From Angelakisella massiliensis (GTDB lineage: Bacteria > Bacillota > Clostridia > Oscillospirales > Ruminococcaceae): a stretch of 64,000 nt of DNA. Every line of letters begins with the position of its first letter. Position 1 is the first letter of the stretch. The notes beneath the pieces were generated by a model. It had not been told where the DNA came from. It did no database searches and saw only the letters and a list, made by a program, of their open reading frames with translations. Both the position numbers and the translations under genes were made by a program. The DNA is taken from assembly GCF_900104675.1 (NCBI RefSeq), contig NZ_LT629945.1:1726756-1790755 (forward strand), read 5' to 3'. This document shows positions 8,701 through 17,221 of the stretch, piece by piece.

Positions 8701-9192
8701 CTAGTGAGTAAACAGAAATTCCTGATAGTTCTGTCGGATGCCATCGGCAAAATATGCTTTCGCACTCTCCATAACAGCATGATCAAGGATCTCCAGATCG
8801 AATCCACAATCCTTATACCCTTTCTGCACTGTCTGGTAGTATTGGAGGGAGGGTGCCCCAAACCCCTGTTTCAGATCCATGATATAGGCCATGGTGGTAA
8901 TTACTATCCCATCTATCTGGACAGGAATATCCTGTTTGAAATAGTGGGAGGGATATCCCTCATACCAATCCAAAGCCTGTTCGTCCTGTTGCTGCAGTTC
9001 CCACACTGCTACAGGTACCATTGCCCCTTTTTTAGGGGCAATGGTGGCAAAAGCGCCTTGGGGTCTCCCTTTGAATTGCAATTCATAATCTTGGATAACG
9101 CCTGTTCCCACCAACTGAGCGGTGGGGCACCGCATCGCCATCTGGTCGAGATTGAGATTACTTCCATAGGCAGTGTAAAGTCGTTTTTTCAT
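8701..9192 (-). CDS. Gamma-glutamylcyclotransferase (AIG2-like), ending at an in-frame amber
   Basis: A 163-residue protein of the GGCT/AIG2 superfamily, which releases 5-oxoproline from gamma-glutamyl amides. The YGSN substrate loop is at residues 9-12 and the likely catalytic Glu is in LDWYEGYP. It stops at TAG (8701-8703). The same frame stays open for 29 further codons, rich in D and E, to TGA at 8611-8613, where the next gene's ribosome site begins. The tail is thus probably an ancestral C-terminus lost to a nonsense mutation or made by readthrough. The neighbour is an amidoligase, a known pairing. Confidence 0.85.
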   Translation of the reverse strand: MKKRLYTAYGSNLNLDQMAMRCPTAQLVGTGVIQDYELQFKGRPQGAFATIAPKKGAMVPVAVWELQQQDEQALDWYEGYPSHYFKQDIPVQIDGIVITTMAYIMDLKQGFGAPSLQYYQTVQKGYKDCGFDLEILDHAVMESAKAYFADGIRQNYQEFLFTH

Positions 9193-9210
9193 TCTGTCAC
9201 CTCAAATTCT

Positions 9211-10221
9211 TTACATCGAAAGGAAAACGGGCGGCTCTGCGTCCTCTACCATCATCTCAGTTTCTGCTTCCGGCTCCTGAACTAACTGTACAGCATCCTC
9301 CAGCCTTTGTTTTGCCAACCGCTCTTTCTGCGCCTGGGCTTGTGCAGGGTCTTTCCAAGCAATGTTTCCCTCCAGGTTTTTTAGCAGATGACCGCGAGCA
9401 GTTTTGAATTCATCTCCAATGAGTCCCAGTCGCAGCAGCCAAGTGCGGAAAGTGTACTTCTCATTATCACTGTGGGTTTTGGTATAAGAAGCGCGCTTTT
9501 GCACCAATGCCTGGTGGCTGATGGCCAGACACAGTTGGATGTAGGATTTGATCTCTCCCGCATGAAGGGTTGAGTTGAACAGTCGGAATTCAATGGTGCC
9601 TTTAGAGAATACACTATGAAGGTTCAAGCCGTGATACCGCGTGTAGTCATAGTGGTGATATCTTCCGGTTGGGCCATCGTACCAGATCGATTCCAGTTCT
9701 TCAATCGTGGATGGCCGTTTCTGATTCATCTCATCCAGAAAACGAGTATCCGCTTTCTGACAATAGTTTTCTCGTTCCACTTTTACTCGCAGGGCTTTAT
9801 AGAGCAGGTCTTCTTTGGCCGCCATGATATTGACGATATTCCGCAGGGTGGTGACAGTATGGGGTGCGGCATCCACATGAACATGGATGCCGCAGGAGTC
9901 GTTGACCTTAGCCCCTGCGCTCCGCAGCTTTCTCACAATCTCCTGTATAGTGGGAATATCGTCATACCGGCAGATAGGGGATACCACCTCTACCGCATAG
10001 GTTCGTCCGGCAACCCCAGTCCTTCGGCGTAATTCGCATTGGATGGAGGCATCGCTCACGACCTTCCATTGCCTCTCCTCTGCATCTCGGATAGAATAGG
10101 CGTCGTAGGTTCCACCCACATGAGTTGCGGTAGTGGAAAAATGACCGGCAATCACCCGTGCCGCAGCGGCACGGGTGATACCAGTCATCTCAATTTCAAT
10201 TCCAAATCGCTGATTTTTCAC
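9211..10221 (-). CDS. Amidoligase-family (Amidoligase_2) enzyme
   Basis: A 336-residue protein of the glutamine-synthetase-fold amidoligases, predicted ATP-dependent ligases that form amide or peptide bonds. Family motifs are FGIEIEMT at residues 6-13, SCGIHVHVD near 118, and KGTIEFRLFN near 214. It ends 18 bp before the cyclotransferase. Published comparative work describes amidoligase genes linked to AIG2-like cyclotransferases, where one makes and the other cleaves gamma-glutamyl linkages. The substrate here is unknown. A peptide or cell-wall tag is possible. Confidence 0.82.
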   Translation of the reverse strand: MKNQRFGIEIEMTGITRAAAARVIAGHFSTTATHVGGTYDAYSIRDAEERQWKVVSDASIQCELRRRTGVAGRTYAVEVVSPICRYDDIPTIQEIVRKLRSAGAKVNDSCGIHVHVDAAPHTVTTLRNIVNIMAAKEDLLYKALRVKVERENYCQKADTRFLDEMNQKRPSTIEELESIWYDGPTGRYHHYDYTRYHGLNLHSVFSKGTIEFRLFNSTLHAGEIKSYIQLCLAISHQALVQKRASYTKTHSDNEKYTFRTWLLRLGLIGDEFKTARGHLLKNLEGNIAWKDPAQAQAQKERLAKQRLEDAVQLVQEPEAETEMMVEDAEPPVFLSM

Positions 10222-10472
10222 AGAGACTCAACCTCCACCGGAGCGGGAGATTTGGGAGGTGCTGCCTTCGACGGGCGACGGGGACGATCCCGGACAGGTG
10301 ACGATCTGCTGTCCAGGTATTCCCGTACTGCTTCAGGTACGGTCTGCTCGTACAGCAAAGCCAATGCCTCATGCATTTTCTTTTGTGCGGTTGTATTCTC
10401 CTTTCTCAGCCAAAAGTTCAGCGCCTCCATCTTTTCTGATTCCATTGTGAGGGTCAGTTCCATTTTCTCCAT
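10218..10472 (-). CDS. DUF6103-like small protein
   Basis: An 84-residue protein when started at the ATG at 10472, where GGAAGGAAC is spaced correctly. The open frame continues upstream through a terminator hairpin, so longer starts are unlikely. The N-terminal MEKMELTLTMESEKMEALNFW and the helical segment to REYLDSR resemble DUF6103 proteins of Clostridia ICEs. The C-terminus is a basic, proline-rich tail. It overlaps the amidoligase start by 4 bp. Function unknown; a DNA-binding or structural role is conceivable. Confidence 0.6.
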   Translation of the reverse strand: MEKMELTLTMESEKMEALNFWLRKENTTAQKKMHEALALLYEQTVPEAVREYLDSRSSPVRDRPRRPSKAAPPKSPAPVEVESL

Positions 10473-10497
10473 TGATGTTCCTTCCTTTCCAGCAATG

Positions 10498-10527
10498 AAA
10501 AAAGGAGCCGTTGCATGGCTCCTTTTT
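10498..10527 (-). terminator. Hairpin between cargo genes
   Basis: AAAAAAGGAGCC (10498-10509) and GGCTCCTTTTT (10517-10527) form an 11-bp stem with U-runs on either strand. It lies between the gene ending at 10552 and the start at 10472, so it could end or attenuate the upstream transcript. Confidence 0.7.
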
Positions 10528-10551
10528 ACTCGGGGTTCAGTGTTTGGTTGG

Positions 10552-11007
10552 TTAATCAACCATTTCTGCACGTGCAGCATCTTCTGCATCCATTTCTCTG
10601 TCTGTGAGTACGATGCAATCGTCTAAGGTCTGAATTTCAGCTGACTCCATTGCCATATTGTACAGTGCCGTTCGTTCCTCTGCGCTGTCCAGCCGGATTG
10701 CAGTTTCAAATAAGCCCTTTATTACTTTGACACATTCTCGTCCTGACCATCCTTCATATAACTCGTCCTCTGGCAGAATATGATCAGCTTTATTTCCCTT
10801 TTCCAGTTCCATCATAGCTTCCCGCTCCTTATGGATCAGCAGAAGACTTTTCTCTGTGTCTTCTTCTGTCAGACTCCAGGCTTTACCGATCAGCCTGATG
10901 GTATGCTCGAAGAACTGTGTATCATGTTTGCTCCCAGTAAACCGAAGCATCATAGCGGCTTCATGCGCAAGCTTGATCTGCATCTCTATTGCGTTTTCTT
11001 TTCTCAA
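10552..11007 (-). CDS. Hypothetical helical ICE protein, TTG start
   Basis: A 151-residue protein, acidic and predicted helical, not recognised. The start is set at TTG 11007 because AAGGAGG lies 8 bp upstream. The frame is open further upstream but that part has no ribosome site and overlaps the preceding gene's region. The C-terminus is rich in D and E. It lies in the same strand order as the DUF3846 and DUF6103-like genes. Confidence 0.55.
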   Translation of the reverse strand: MRKENAIEMQIKLAHEAAMMLRFTGSKHDTQFFEHTIRLIGKAWSLTEEDTEKSLLLIHKEREAMMELEKGNKADHILPEDELYEGWSGRECVKVIKGLFETAIRLDSAEERTALYNMAMESAEIQTLDDCIVLTDREMDAEDAARAEMVD

Positions 11008-11134
11008 GGTGTGTTCCTCCTTGTCGGGGTCTTGGGGTTTATATTTACCAACAACACAATGCCACAGTTTGGAGCGGAAAGCCATTATCAGTACCACATA
11101 AACTGTCTTGCCAAAACTGTGAGAAATGGACAGT

Positions 11135-12283
11135 CTAAAAAGTGTAAAATTCCATCCATGGCTCCAGTTCCGGCTCATCACCGGTAAACTGTTCCGGCTC
11201 CGCAAAGGTTTCCATTCCCAATGCCAGCTGATCGTCCGTCAGGGAAACAAAATTGCCGGACTCACTGTCCCCCACAAGGAAAAAGGGGCCGCAGACGATA
11301 TCGTTACCCAGCCGGCGGTTGGGTTCCATGCCATTGAGCTTTCCCTCCTCGTTGCAGCAGAGCACAATTCCTTCACCAACATACAGTGGTTGGAACAAAC
11401 CGCCGCCCACTTCTGCCTGGATGCTCTCCAGCGTATTGGGGATCTCCTTTTCATAGGGAATCTGTCCCGGCTCTACTTTCAAAATGCGCATTGCCGATAC
11501 TCCTTTCGTCGCTGCAAAATACAGCTCGCAGCTCCCAGCCAAATGTACTTCATTCATATCCAGAAAGCGATCTCCCATCATTTGTATGATTTTTAGGTCA
11601 AAGTCAGTGGCATTTCTCAGGCTAATAGGCAGATCAGATTTTCCGCAGAAATAGGTCACGCAGATAGCCGGCCATTTCTCCACCATTGGATTTTGCGCAG
11701 ACAGTTCAGTGTACAGCTTGGTGGCCATAACCTGTTCCGGGGAATTAACTGCACCAGAAACATAAGCAGTTCCATTGGGCCCTTTCTCACCGCCAATCAA
11801 CAGGCGGGTAAAACGGATCGGCTGCAAGGCGGTCAATCGCGGCAGTATAGATTCCAGATGTCCCATAAGAGGGTACAGACCGTTTGAAAGGTTGCTCCAC
11901 TGCAGATGGGAAACCATATCCTCCAAAAGATTATAAACCTGCATCAGCTTCTCTCTTGGATCACCACTGCACAGTTCCAATTCGGCTGTGTACCTGCCCA
12001 GGCATCGGATTGTGTATTTCTGCAAATTAAGCGGAAGGGGTTCCGCAGCAAAAGACTTGCGGGCTTGATCCAGGCGATGATCTATCCGTTCCAGATAGCT
12101 CAGGGCCATGGTTTCTCCATTCAGTTCTGCCATGCCGCAGAGAATGCCATTGATCCACAGGCGCCGCATCACTGACCAGGGAGGCGTATTCAGAGGCTGG
12201 TAACGCTCCGCGCCATTTTGGCGTTCTATGGCATAGGAAATGAGTCCTTCAAAGATTTTGTCCAAGTTGTATTTCCGATTCAA
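11135..12283 (-). CDS. Hypothetical protein fused in frame to a DUF3846 domain
   Basis: A 382-residue open frame. Residues 1-264 match no family I know. Residues 265-382 are a complete DUF3846 domain (MRILKVEPGQ start, NEEGKLNGMEPNRRLG core), normally a separate protein of 110-130 residues. The domain's first residue is an ATG at 11491 with AAAGGAGT 7 bp upstream, a good internal ribosome site. A separate 118-residue DUF3846 protein may therefore also be made. A recently lost stop codon or a deliberate dual product are both possible. Confidence 0.65.
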   Translation of the reverse strand: MNRKYNLDKIFEGLISYAIERQNGAERYQPLNTPPWSVMRRLWINGILCGMAELNGETMALSYLERIDHRLDQARKSFAAEPLPLNLQKYTIRCLGRYTAELELCSGDPREKLMQVYNLLEDMVSHLQWSNLSNGLYPLMGHLESILPRLTALQPIRFTRLLIGGEKGPNGTAYVSGAVNSPEQVMATKLYTELSAQNPMVEKWPAICVTYFCGKSDLPISLRNATDFDLKIIQMMGDRFLDMNEVHLAGSCELYFAATKGVSAMRILKVEPGQIPYEKEIPNTLESIQAEVGGGLFQPLYVGEGIVLCCNEEGKLNGMEPNRRLGNDIVCGPFFLVGDSESGNFVSLTDDQLALGMETFAEPEQFTGDEPELEPWMEFYTF

Positions 12284-12303
12284 AGGTATCTATCGTATCC
12301 TTT

Positions 12304-13401
12304 CTATAAATAATTTCTTGGGTTCTGCGGCACACCGTCCTGGATCACTTCCAGATGCAGATGAGGCCCCGTACTTCGCCCTGTGCTGCCGCTTCTGGCG
12401 ATCACCTGACCGGCTGTGACTGTCTGCCCCTCTGTCACCAGGATCTCGGAACAGTGGCCGTAAAGGGTTACCAGACCGCCGCCATGGTCAATCGCTACAT
12501 GGTATCCATATCCCGTTTGCTTATACCGGACAAACAGAACCTTGCCATCCTTGACCGCACGCACTTCTGTTCCCAGAGGAACACCCATATCCAGTCCGGT
12601 ATGCCCCTCACTGCCAGCGCCGGTAGGATTCTGCCGGTACCCAAACTCAGAGGTAACCTTGTCCTCCCAGCCACCAGGCAGAGGACTGACAAAGCCGCCT
12701 TCCGAGGGGATCACGTCGGAATCCTTGACCATCTCAGCGATGAGGTCATGGGTACTGTTTCCGCCTTCCAGTGCCATGTCCGCTCCTACATCAAAATTAC
12801 GGTACACCACCCGCAGATAGATTTCGGTGATGTTAGCCATGTCATCCGATGTGACCTGCCGCCCAACCTCCGCGGATACATTGGCGTAAATGGTGGGGAG
12901 ATCATTGATGGGATAGGCTCTGGTGTGGGTATAACTGTGTTCCTCGCCATCCTCATCCGTCCAGGTGTGGGTACAGTCCCGGTACTCCACGAAGCAGTCC
13001 ACAAACTCCCTGGCTTTGGCACGGCGAAGGGACAGATTTTCTGTGCCAAAATTCAGCGCATAAAAAACAGCCTTGATCCGGTTGGAATCAAGGCTGTCTT
13101 CGTCTTCCATCATCTCCTCCACAGCGGCAATGGCGCCATCCAGAGAGGAGAAGCAGGAACGCATTTCGGTGATATAATCCCGGTACTCTCCCGGCATAGT
13201 GACGGGAATACTGCCTCCATAAAAGGTCAGTTCCACCGCGGCATTGTTATGGCTGGCTGTTCCATAGAGCATGGCGCCCACCATGATGATGATCAGAATA
13301 AACGGGGTCAGAATGGCGGCAAGGGCGATCCCCACCGCTTTCCATGTCCGCTTATCCGTTGCCAGCGCAATCGCCGCTTTGATGAGAAGAGGGTTTGCCA
13401 T
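12304..13401 (-). CDS. M23 peptidase, conjugation cell-wall hydrolase
   Basis: A 365-residue membrane-anchored protein. A single hydrophobic segment lies at about residues 23-47. An extracytoplasmic region follows, then a C-terminal LytM/M23 domain (about 245-365) with HTGLDMG, LYGHCS and HLHLEV supplying the zinc ligands. It would open peptidoglycan for the transfer channel, like Tn916 Orf14 and CwlT-type proteins, though those use NlpC/P60 domains. It sits between VirB4 and the cargo genes in the transfer operon. Confidence 0.88.
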   Translation of the reverse strand: MANPLLIKAAIALATDKRTWKAVGIALAAILTPFILIIIMVGAMLYGTASHNNAAVELTFYGGSIPVTMPGEYRDYITEMRSCFSSLDGAIAAVEEMMEDEDSLDSNRIKAVFYALNFGTENLSLRRAKAREFVDCFVEYRDCTHTWTDEDGEEHSYTHTRAYPINDLPTIYANVSAEVGRQVTSDDMANITEIYLRVVYRNFDVGADMALEGGNSTHDLIAEMVKDSDVIPSEGGFVSPLPGGWEDKVTSEFGYRQNPTGAGSEGHTGLDMGVPLGTEVRAVKDGKVLFVRYKQTGYGYHVAIDHGGGLVTLYGHCSEILVTEGQTVTAGQVIARSGSTGRSTGPHLHLEVIQDGVPQNPRNYL

Positions 13402-13407
13402 AACCGC

Positions 13408-13656
13408 TCACCTCCCCAGCTGCGGGTCAGCCTGATAGGTCCCCAATAGCTTGCGGCGGCCAAAGCTCTCCATCTCTGTGAGATAGTCCTGGGTTTCCGG
13501 GTCGAATTGTTTTTCAAATTCCTCCGCCCAATCCAGCACCAGATAGAACAGTTCCCGGGAGTCCTCCACGGTGATGCTGCCGATGATCTGCAGTTCCTCT
13601 GCCATCGCAGAGAGTTCAAAAACATTTTCGCAGAGCAGTTTTGTCCTCTGATCCAC
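13408..13656 (-). CDS. Small hypothetical acidic protein
   Basis: An 82-residue helical, acidic protein starting at GTG 13656, with AAGGGGGT 7 bp upstream. An in-frame upstream ATG has no ribosome site. It contains ENVFELSAMAEELQ and ends close to the M23 hydrolase start (6 bp gap). Similar small acidic proteins sit beside VirB4 in related elements. Function unknown. Confidence 0.55.
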   Translation of the reverse strand: MDQRTKLLCENVFELSAMAEELQIIGSITVEDSRELFYLVLDWAEEFEKQFDPETQDYLTEMESFGRRKLLGTYQADPQLGR

Positions 13657-13724
13657 TCCTGCACCCCCTTCAGAGAACAGAAAAAGCATCGGAAACCCGA
13701 TGCCTTCCCATTCTTTTTTATGCT

Positions 13725-13937
13725 TCAGTTTTTTCCCGCAGGCCGGAATGGTTTTGTATCGATCACCCGGCTGTAAACGATTGTCCCGCAGCTTTTACAG
13801 AAATAGTGCTGTATGATACTGCCCACGATTCCCATAGTGAATTTCCGGGGCATCATCATGCCATCTGATCTCTGGTATCCTTCCAGCAGCTCGGTGCAGC
13901 CGCAGCAGGGGCATCTCCATGAACGGTCTGTATTCAT
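13725..13937 (-). CDS. Small zinc-ribbon protein
   Basis: A 70-residue protein with CPCCGC near residues 9-14 and CKSCG near 47-51, a two-knuckle zinc ribbon. The start at 13937 is set by GGAGGGAGCC. The longer open frame upstream lacks a ribosome site. It lies between VirB4 and the small acidic gene. Nucleic-acid binding is possible; nothing more can be claimed. Confidence 0.6.
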   Translation of the reverse strand: MNTDRSWRCPCCGCTELLEGYQRSDGMMMPRKFTMGIVGSIIQHYFCKSCGTIVYSRVIDTKPFRPAGKN

Positions 13938-14018
13938 CAGGCTCCCTCCTTTGTACCAACATACCACATCCTGTTCTTCGTAAGCTATCATCAGAACCGA
14001 CAAAACAGCCGCCAGATT

Positions 14019-16379
14019 TTATCTTCCTCCTCCTGTCCCATACAGCGCTGCCTTGTGTTCCGGCGACCGCACCACCAGATTGTAGCGTTCCGCGCCGCAG
14101 CGATAGAGGCAGGTTCCGGTCTGGCACACCTGGATCAGCTGATATTCGGTTTCCTCCAGCTGGAGGGCATCCATATAATCCTTCTTGTCGATGGTCCCAG
14201 GGTGGAACAGGAAGTGATGGGTGGGAATCGAGAAAAGGGGCTTGGTCATCTCCGCCACACCCGGCAGCAGAAAGTCCTCGATATTCTGGCTGGCCAGAAC
14301 CACCATACTATTTCGCTTTCGCACCCGCTTCATGGCGTTGCGGATATAGGAAACTGCTGTGGGGTTGGAGAGGAATACATGAAGTTCCTCAAAAACTCCA
14401 GCGGCATTTCCTCCTGAAATCAGCGTGTGGCTGATATAGGAAAGGACGTTGAACAGCATGGCATCCTTGATGTTCTTTCCACCCTCCATCAGATCCTTGA
14501 CATTGAAAAAGACCAGCCGGTCTGACTGGAGGTTGGTATGTCCATTGAAGAACTTGGCGTCAGCTCCCACACACATGGAATGAAGGCCCAGGCAGGCGGA
14601 CCGCAGCAGTTCCGGCGTATAAAGTTCTCCCCCCTCGGTGCTGCGGACGCGCTGGTACTCCTCCTCCATCAGCGCATGGAGATCTGACAGGACGGGATAG
14701 TCCTTGGGACCAAGCAGGGAGAAGTCTGTCTGATTATTGATCCCCCACATTTCGTACAGCTTTCCCAGCATCATCTCAATGGTGTCGACCTGTGCCTCAT
14801 CAAATGGCTTGTAGCTGCGGAAAAAGTCCCGCAGGAAGGAGATGTGCTGGGAGAGGAGGGAACCCTGCCGGAAGGCTGCCGGAGAATCCGGATCGGATTC
14901 CTCCTCTCCGGTGTTCCACATCCTGGGCTCCAGAACATTGATCCGGTACTCGCCGCTGGTCAGATCCAGGTAGGAGCCACCCAGCTTTTTGACAATCTCC
15001 TCATACTCACCTTCCGGGTCCAACCCAACTACCCGCTTACCGCTCTCCAGAATGTTGCACAGCAGCAGTTTCAGAAAATAGCTTTTTCCCTGACCGGAGT
15101 TGCCCAGAATCAGCACATTGGCGTTGGACTTATCCTGGTCCCGCCGGTCCAGGTCCGCAATGATGGAGCTGCCGTACTTGTCATAGCCCAGATAAAAGCC
15201 CTGTGGGTCGGTTTTACCGGTGTAGGAAAACGGGAACAGGTTGGCCACACTGGACGCGGGAAGCATCCGCTCGAATTCTTCCCCCAGGGCGTTATACCCG
15301 CTGGGCATCACCGAGAGGAATCCCTCCTGCTGGCAGAGGTGGAGCCGGTCCACACTGATCTTGGCCCGTCCCAACTCGGTTTCAACACTGTCCCGCAGCT
15401 CGGTGAACTCCTGCTCGCTTCTGGCGATCAGTTCAATATAAACTGCTGTGTGGAAGAAAGGCTCCCGGTTGCGCTGGGCAGAACGGATCATAGAGGCCAC
15501 ATCTTCCAGATTGCTCTGGGCCTCTACAATATCCCGAATATCTGTGCTGCCGGATTTGAAACGATTGGCCTTGTCCGCTGCCTGGAGGATTTTCCGTTCC
15601 TCCGCCGGAGAAACCAAACGGGTGTAGATCCGCAGGGTAACGCCTGCCCGTTCTCCCAGCCGCTGGAGGATTGCCTGTTCCTCTGTGGAGGTGGGGTATC
15701 CCCGGACAGCCCATACACACCGCCAGGTATTTCCCAACAGATACCGATCCACCTCGAAACGGACTGCGGCAGGCGCGATGAGATCCAGGAAGGTCTGCAG
15801 GACCTGTTCCTCATCCATCACAGATGCGGATTTGTAATCACTCCTGCCATCTTTCATGAGCCATCGCTGCCCGTCAAAGTCATCATAGCTTTCACTGATC
15901 ACGTCCCCGGCAAAGTAGACTGCCAGAATCCGCTTGATATCCTCACGGTCAGCCCGGCGTACCACAAATCTCTGTTCCCGGATCATCTTTTCCAGCCGGG
16001 ACAGGTAAGGGTACATTTCCCGTTCCCCGATGTTCCGGGGACGGATGACCAACATAAACTCCCTGGCAGTGGCTGTACGGCTCTGGATCTCATCCAAGTG
16101 CCGCAGATCCTGTTCCAGAAGTGCTCGGATCTGCGGGACAGGTTCCTGCTCGATCCGCCTGGTCAGGTACTGTTTGTTGTGCTCAAAACTCTCTCGGGAA
16201 TTGAGGCAGAGCAGTTCCACCTCCGCAAAGCCCTTGAGAACATTCATCAGCGCATTCACTCTGGCCCGAAGCCCTTCTCTGGACAGCACCGAAACATTGG
16301 TGGGCTGCAGCAGGAAGAGGATCACTTCCTCGCCTTGCGGAGTAATCATGCTTCTCTCGGTGATGGACTGAATGTTCAT
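14019..16379 (-). CDS. VirB4-family conjugation ATPase
   Basis: A 786-residue motor of the type IV secretion channel. Walker A GNSGQGKS is at residues 426-433. The Walker B region is near VFFNVKDLME, with VVLASQNIEDF further on. The N-terminal half is the CagE/TrbE/VirB4 domain. The ATG at 16379 lacks a strong Shine-Dalgarno site. The frame is open and basic for several codons upstream, overlapping PrgI, so the true start may be non-canonical or coupled. It lies directly downstream of PrgI, the standard order. Confidence 0.9.
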   Translation of the reverse strand: MNIQSITERSMITPQGEEVILFLLQPTNVSVLSREGLRARVNALMNVLKGFAEVELLCLNSRESFEHNKQYLTRRIEQEPVPQIRALLEQDLRHLDEIQSRTATAREFMLVIRPRNIGEREMYPYLSRLEKMIREQRFVVRRADREDIKRILAVYFAGDVISESYDDFDGQRWLMKDGRSDYKSASVMDEEQVLQTFLDLIAPAAVRFEVDRYLLGNTWRCVWAVRGYPTSTEEQAILQRLGERAGVTLRIYTRLVSPAEERKILQAADKANRFKSGSTDIRDIVEAQSNLEDVASMIRSAQRNREPFFHTAVYIELIARSEQEFTELRDSVETELGRAKISVDRLHLCQQEGFLSVMPSGYNALGEEFERMLPASSVANLFPFSYTGKTDPQGFYLGYDKYGSSIIADLDRRDQDKSNANVLILGNSGQGKSYFLKLLLCNILESGKRVVGLDPEGEYEEIVKKLGGSYLDLTSGEYRINVLEPRMWNTGEEESDPDSPAAFRQGSLLSQHISFLRDFFRSYKPFDEAQVDTIEMMLGKLYEMWGINNQTDFSLLGPKDYPVLSDLHALMEEEYQRVRSTEGGELYTPELLRSACLGLHSMCVGADAKFFNGHTNLQSDRLVFFNVKDLMEGGKNIKDAMLFNVLSYISHTLISGGNAAGVFEELHVFLSNPTAVSYIRNAMKRVRKRNSMVVLASQNIEDFLLPGVAEMTKPLFSIPTHHFLFHPGTIDKKDYMDALQLEETEYQLIQVCQTGTCLYRCGAERYNLVVRSPEHKAALYGTGGGR

Positions 16380-16395
16380 CAGTCGGCGGGTGCTT

Positions 16396-16725
16396 TTATC
16401 TCGCCGCGTCTTTCTTCTTTTTTCTGCTGAAAAAATTGTTTTGATGATCTTTCACCTCCATATGAAAAGGGGACACCCAGCGGTACTTCTGCGGCCTGAA
16501 CAGGAAATAGATGCTGGCCTTCCGGATAAAATCCAGGATGCAGGCATCGTCAATCCGGATGGTCAGAAACAGATAGATGCCCGCTGCGGCTGCCAGAGGA
16601 TAGAATTCAAACTGTGCCAGCAGCACCGCTCCCAGCACCGCCAAGGTACCTCCAATGGTAATATCCCGAAGCCGCCATAACCAAAGGGTTGGAGCGGCCT
16701 TCAGATTTTCAGGATAGATATACAT
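16396..16725 (-). CDS. prgI: PrgI-family membrane protein
   Basis: A 109-residue protein with two membrane segments near residues 24-38 and 42-57 and a basic C-terminus (KKKKDAAR). This is the architecture of PrgI proteins, the VirB3-like partner of VirB4 in Firmicutes conjugation systems. It ends 16 bp before the VirB4 ATG. Stem-loop 16741-16772 lies just upstream. Confidence 0.85.
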   Translation of the reverse strand: MYIYPENLKAAPTLWLWRLRDITIGGTLAVLGAVLLAQFEFYPLAAAAGIYLFLTIRIDDACILDFIRKASIYFLFRPQKYRWVSPFHMEVKDHQNNFFSRKKKKDAAR

Positions 16726-16740
16726 ATCATTCCTCCAAAG

Positions 16741-16772
16741 AAAAAGAGGCTGAAATTCAGCCTCCTCTGAAA
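16741..16772 (-). terminator. Terminator after RHH gene
   Basis: GAGGCTGAA (16748-16756) pairs with TTCAGCCTC further right. On the minus strand the stem is followed by TTTTTC. It separates the RHH gene from PrgI/VirB4 and may attenuate transcription into the channel genes. Confidence 0.65.
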
Positions 16773-16785
16773 CCTCTTGTTTGGT

Positions 16786-17130
16786 TTATTCAGCTTCGCC
16801 TTCCAATTCTTCTCCCGCCATATTGGCTGCCTGCGATACTTCCCACTGTTCCAGGGCCTTCTCAATCAGTCCTACAACAAACTCCTTCTGCTTCAGCTTA
16901 TTGGCTGTCAGGTAGGCTTTCAACCGCTCAAACAGTTCTTCCGATACCTGAAATGCCAGGGTTCTGCTATTTCCGCTCATGGTTTTTCCACCTTTCTGCT
17001 GCTCAAAATACTGCTCCAGGATCTCACCCACATACTCGCTCAATGTTTTGCCCAGCCGTTCCTGCTCCTCGCGCACTTTGGCGTGGAGTTCCTCCGGGAT
17101 CTGAGCGCAGAGGTTTCGTGTTTTACTCAC
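16786..17130 (-). CDS. Tandem ribbon-helix-helix-like protein
   Basis: A 114-residue protein from GTG 17130 (GGAGG upstream). It has two similar RHH-like units: residues 2-45 (TRNLCAQIPEELHAKVREEQ) and 53-100 (SRTLAFQVSEELFERLKAYL). The second unit begins at an internal ATG (16980) preceded by GAAAGGTGG at correct spacing, so a 64-residue single-domain protein may also be made. A likely DNA-binding regulator of the transfer genes directly downstream. Confidence 0.65.
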   Translation of the reverse strand: MSKTRNLCAQIPEELHAKVREEQERLGKTLSEYVGEILEQYFEQQKGGKTMSGNSRTLAFQVSEELFERLKAYLTANKLKQKEFVVGLIEKALEQWEVSQAANMAGEELEGEAE

Positions 17131-17221
17131 TGCTTTTCCTCCTCTCTGGTTGGTAAGCAAAGGATACTCCAAAGCAAACGCAATAGCTATTCACCAAATG
17201 CAACGAAGAAGATGCAAAAAG

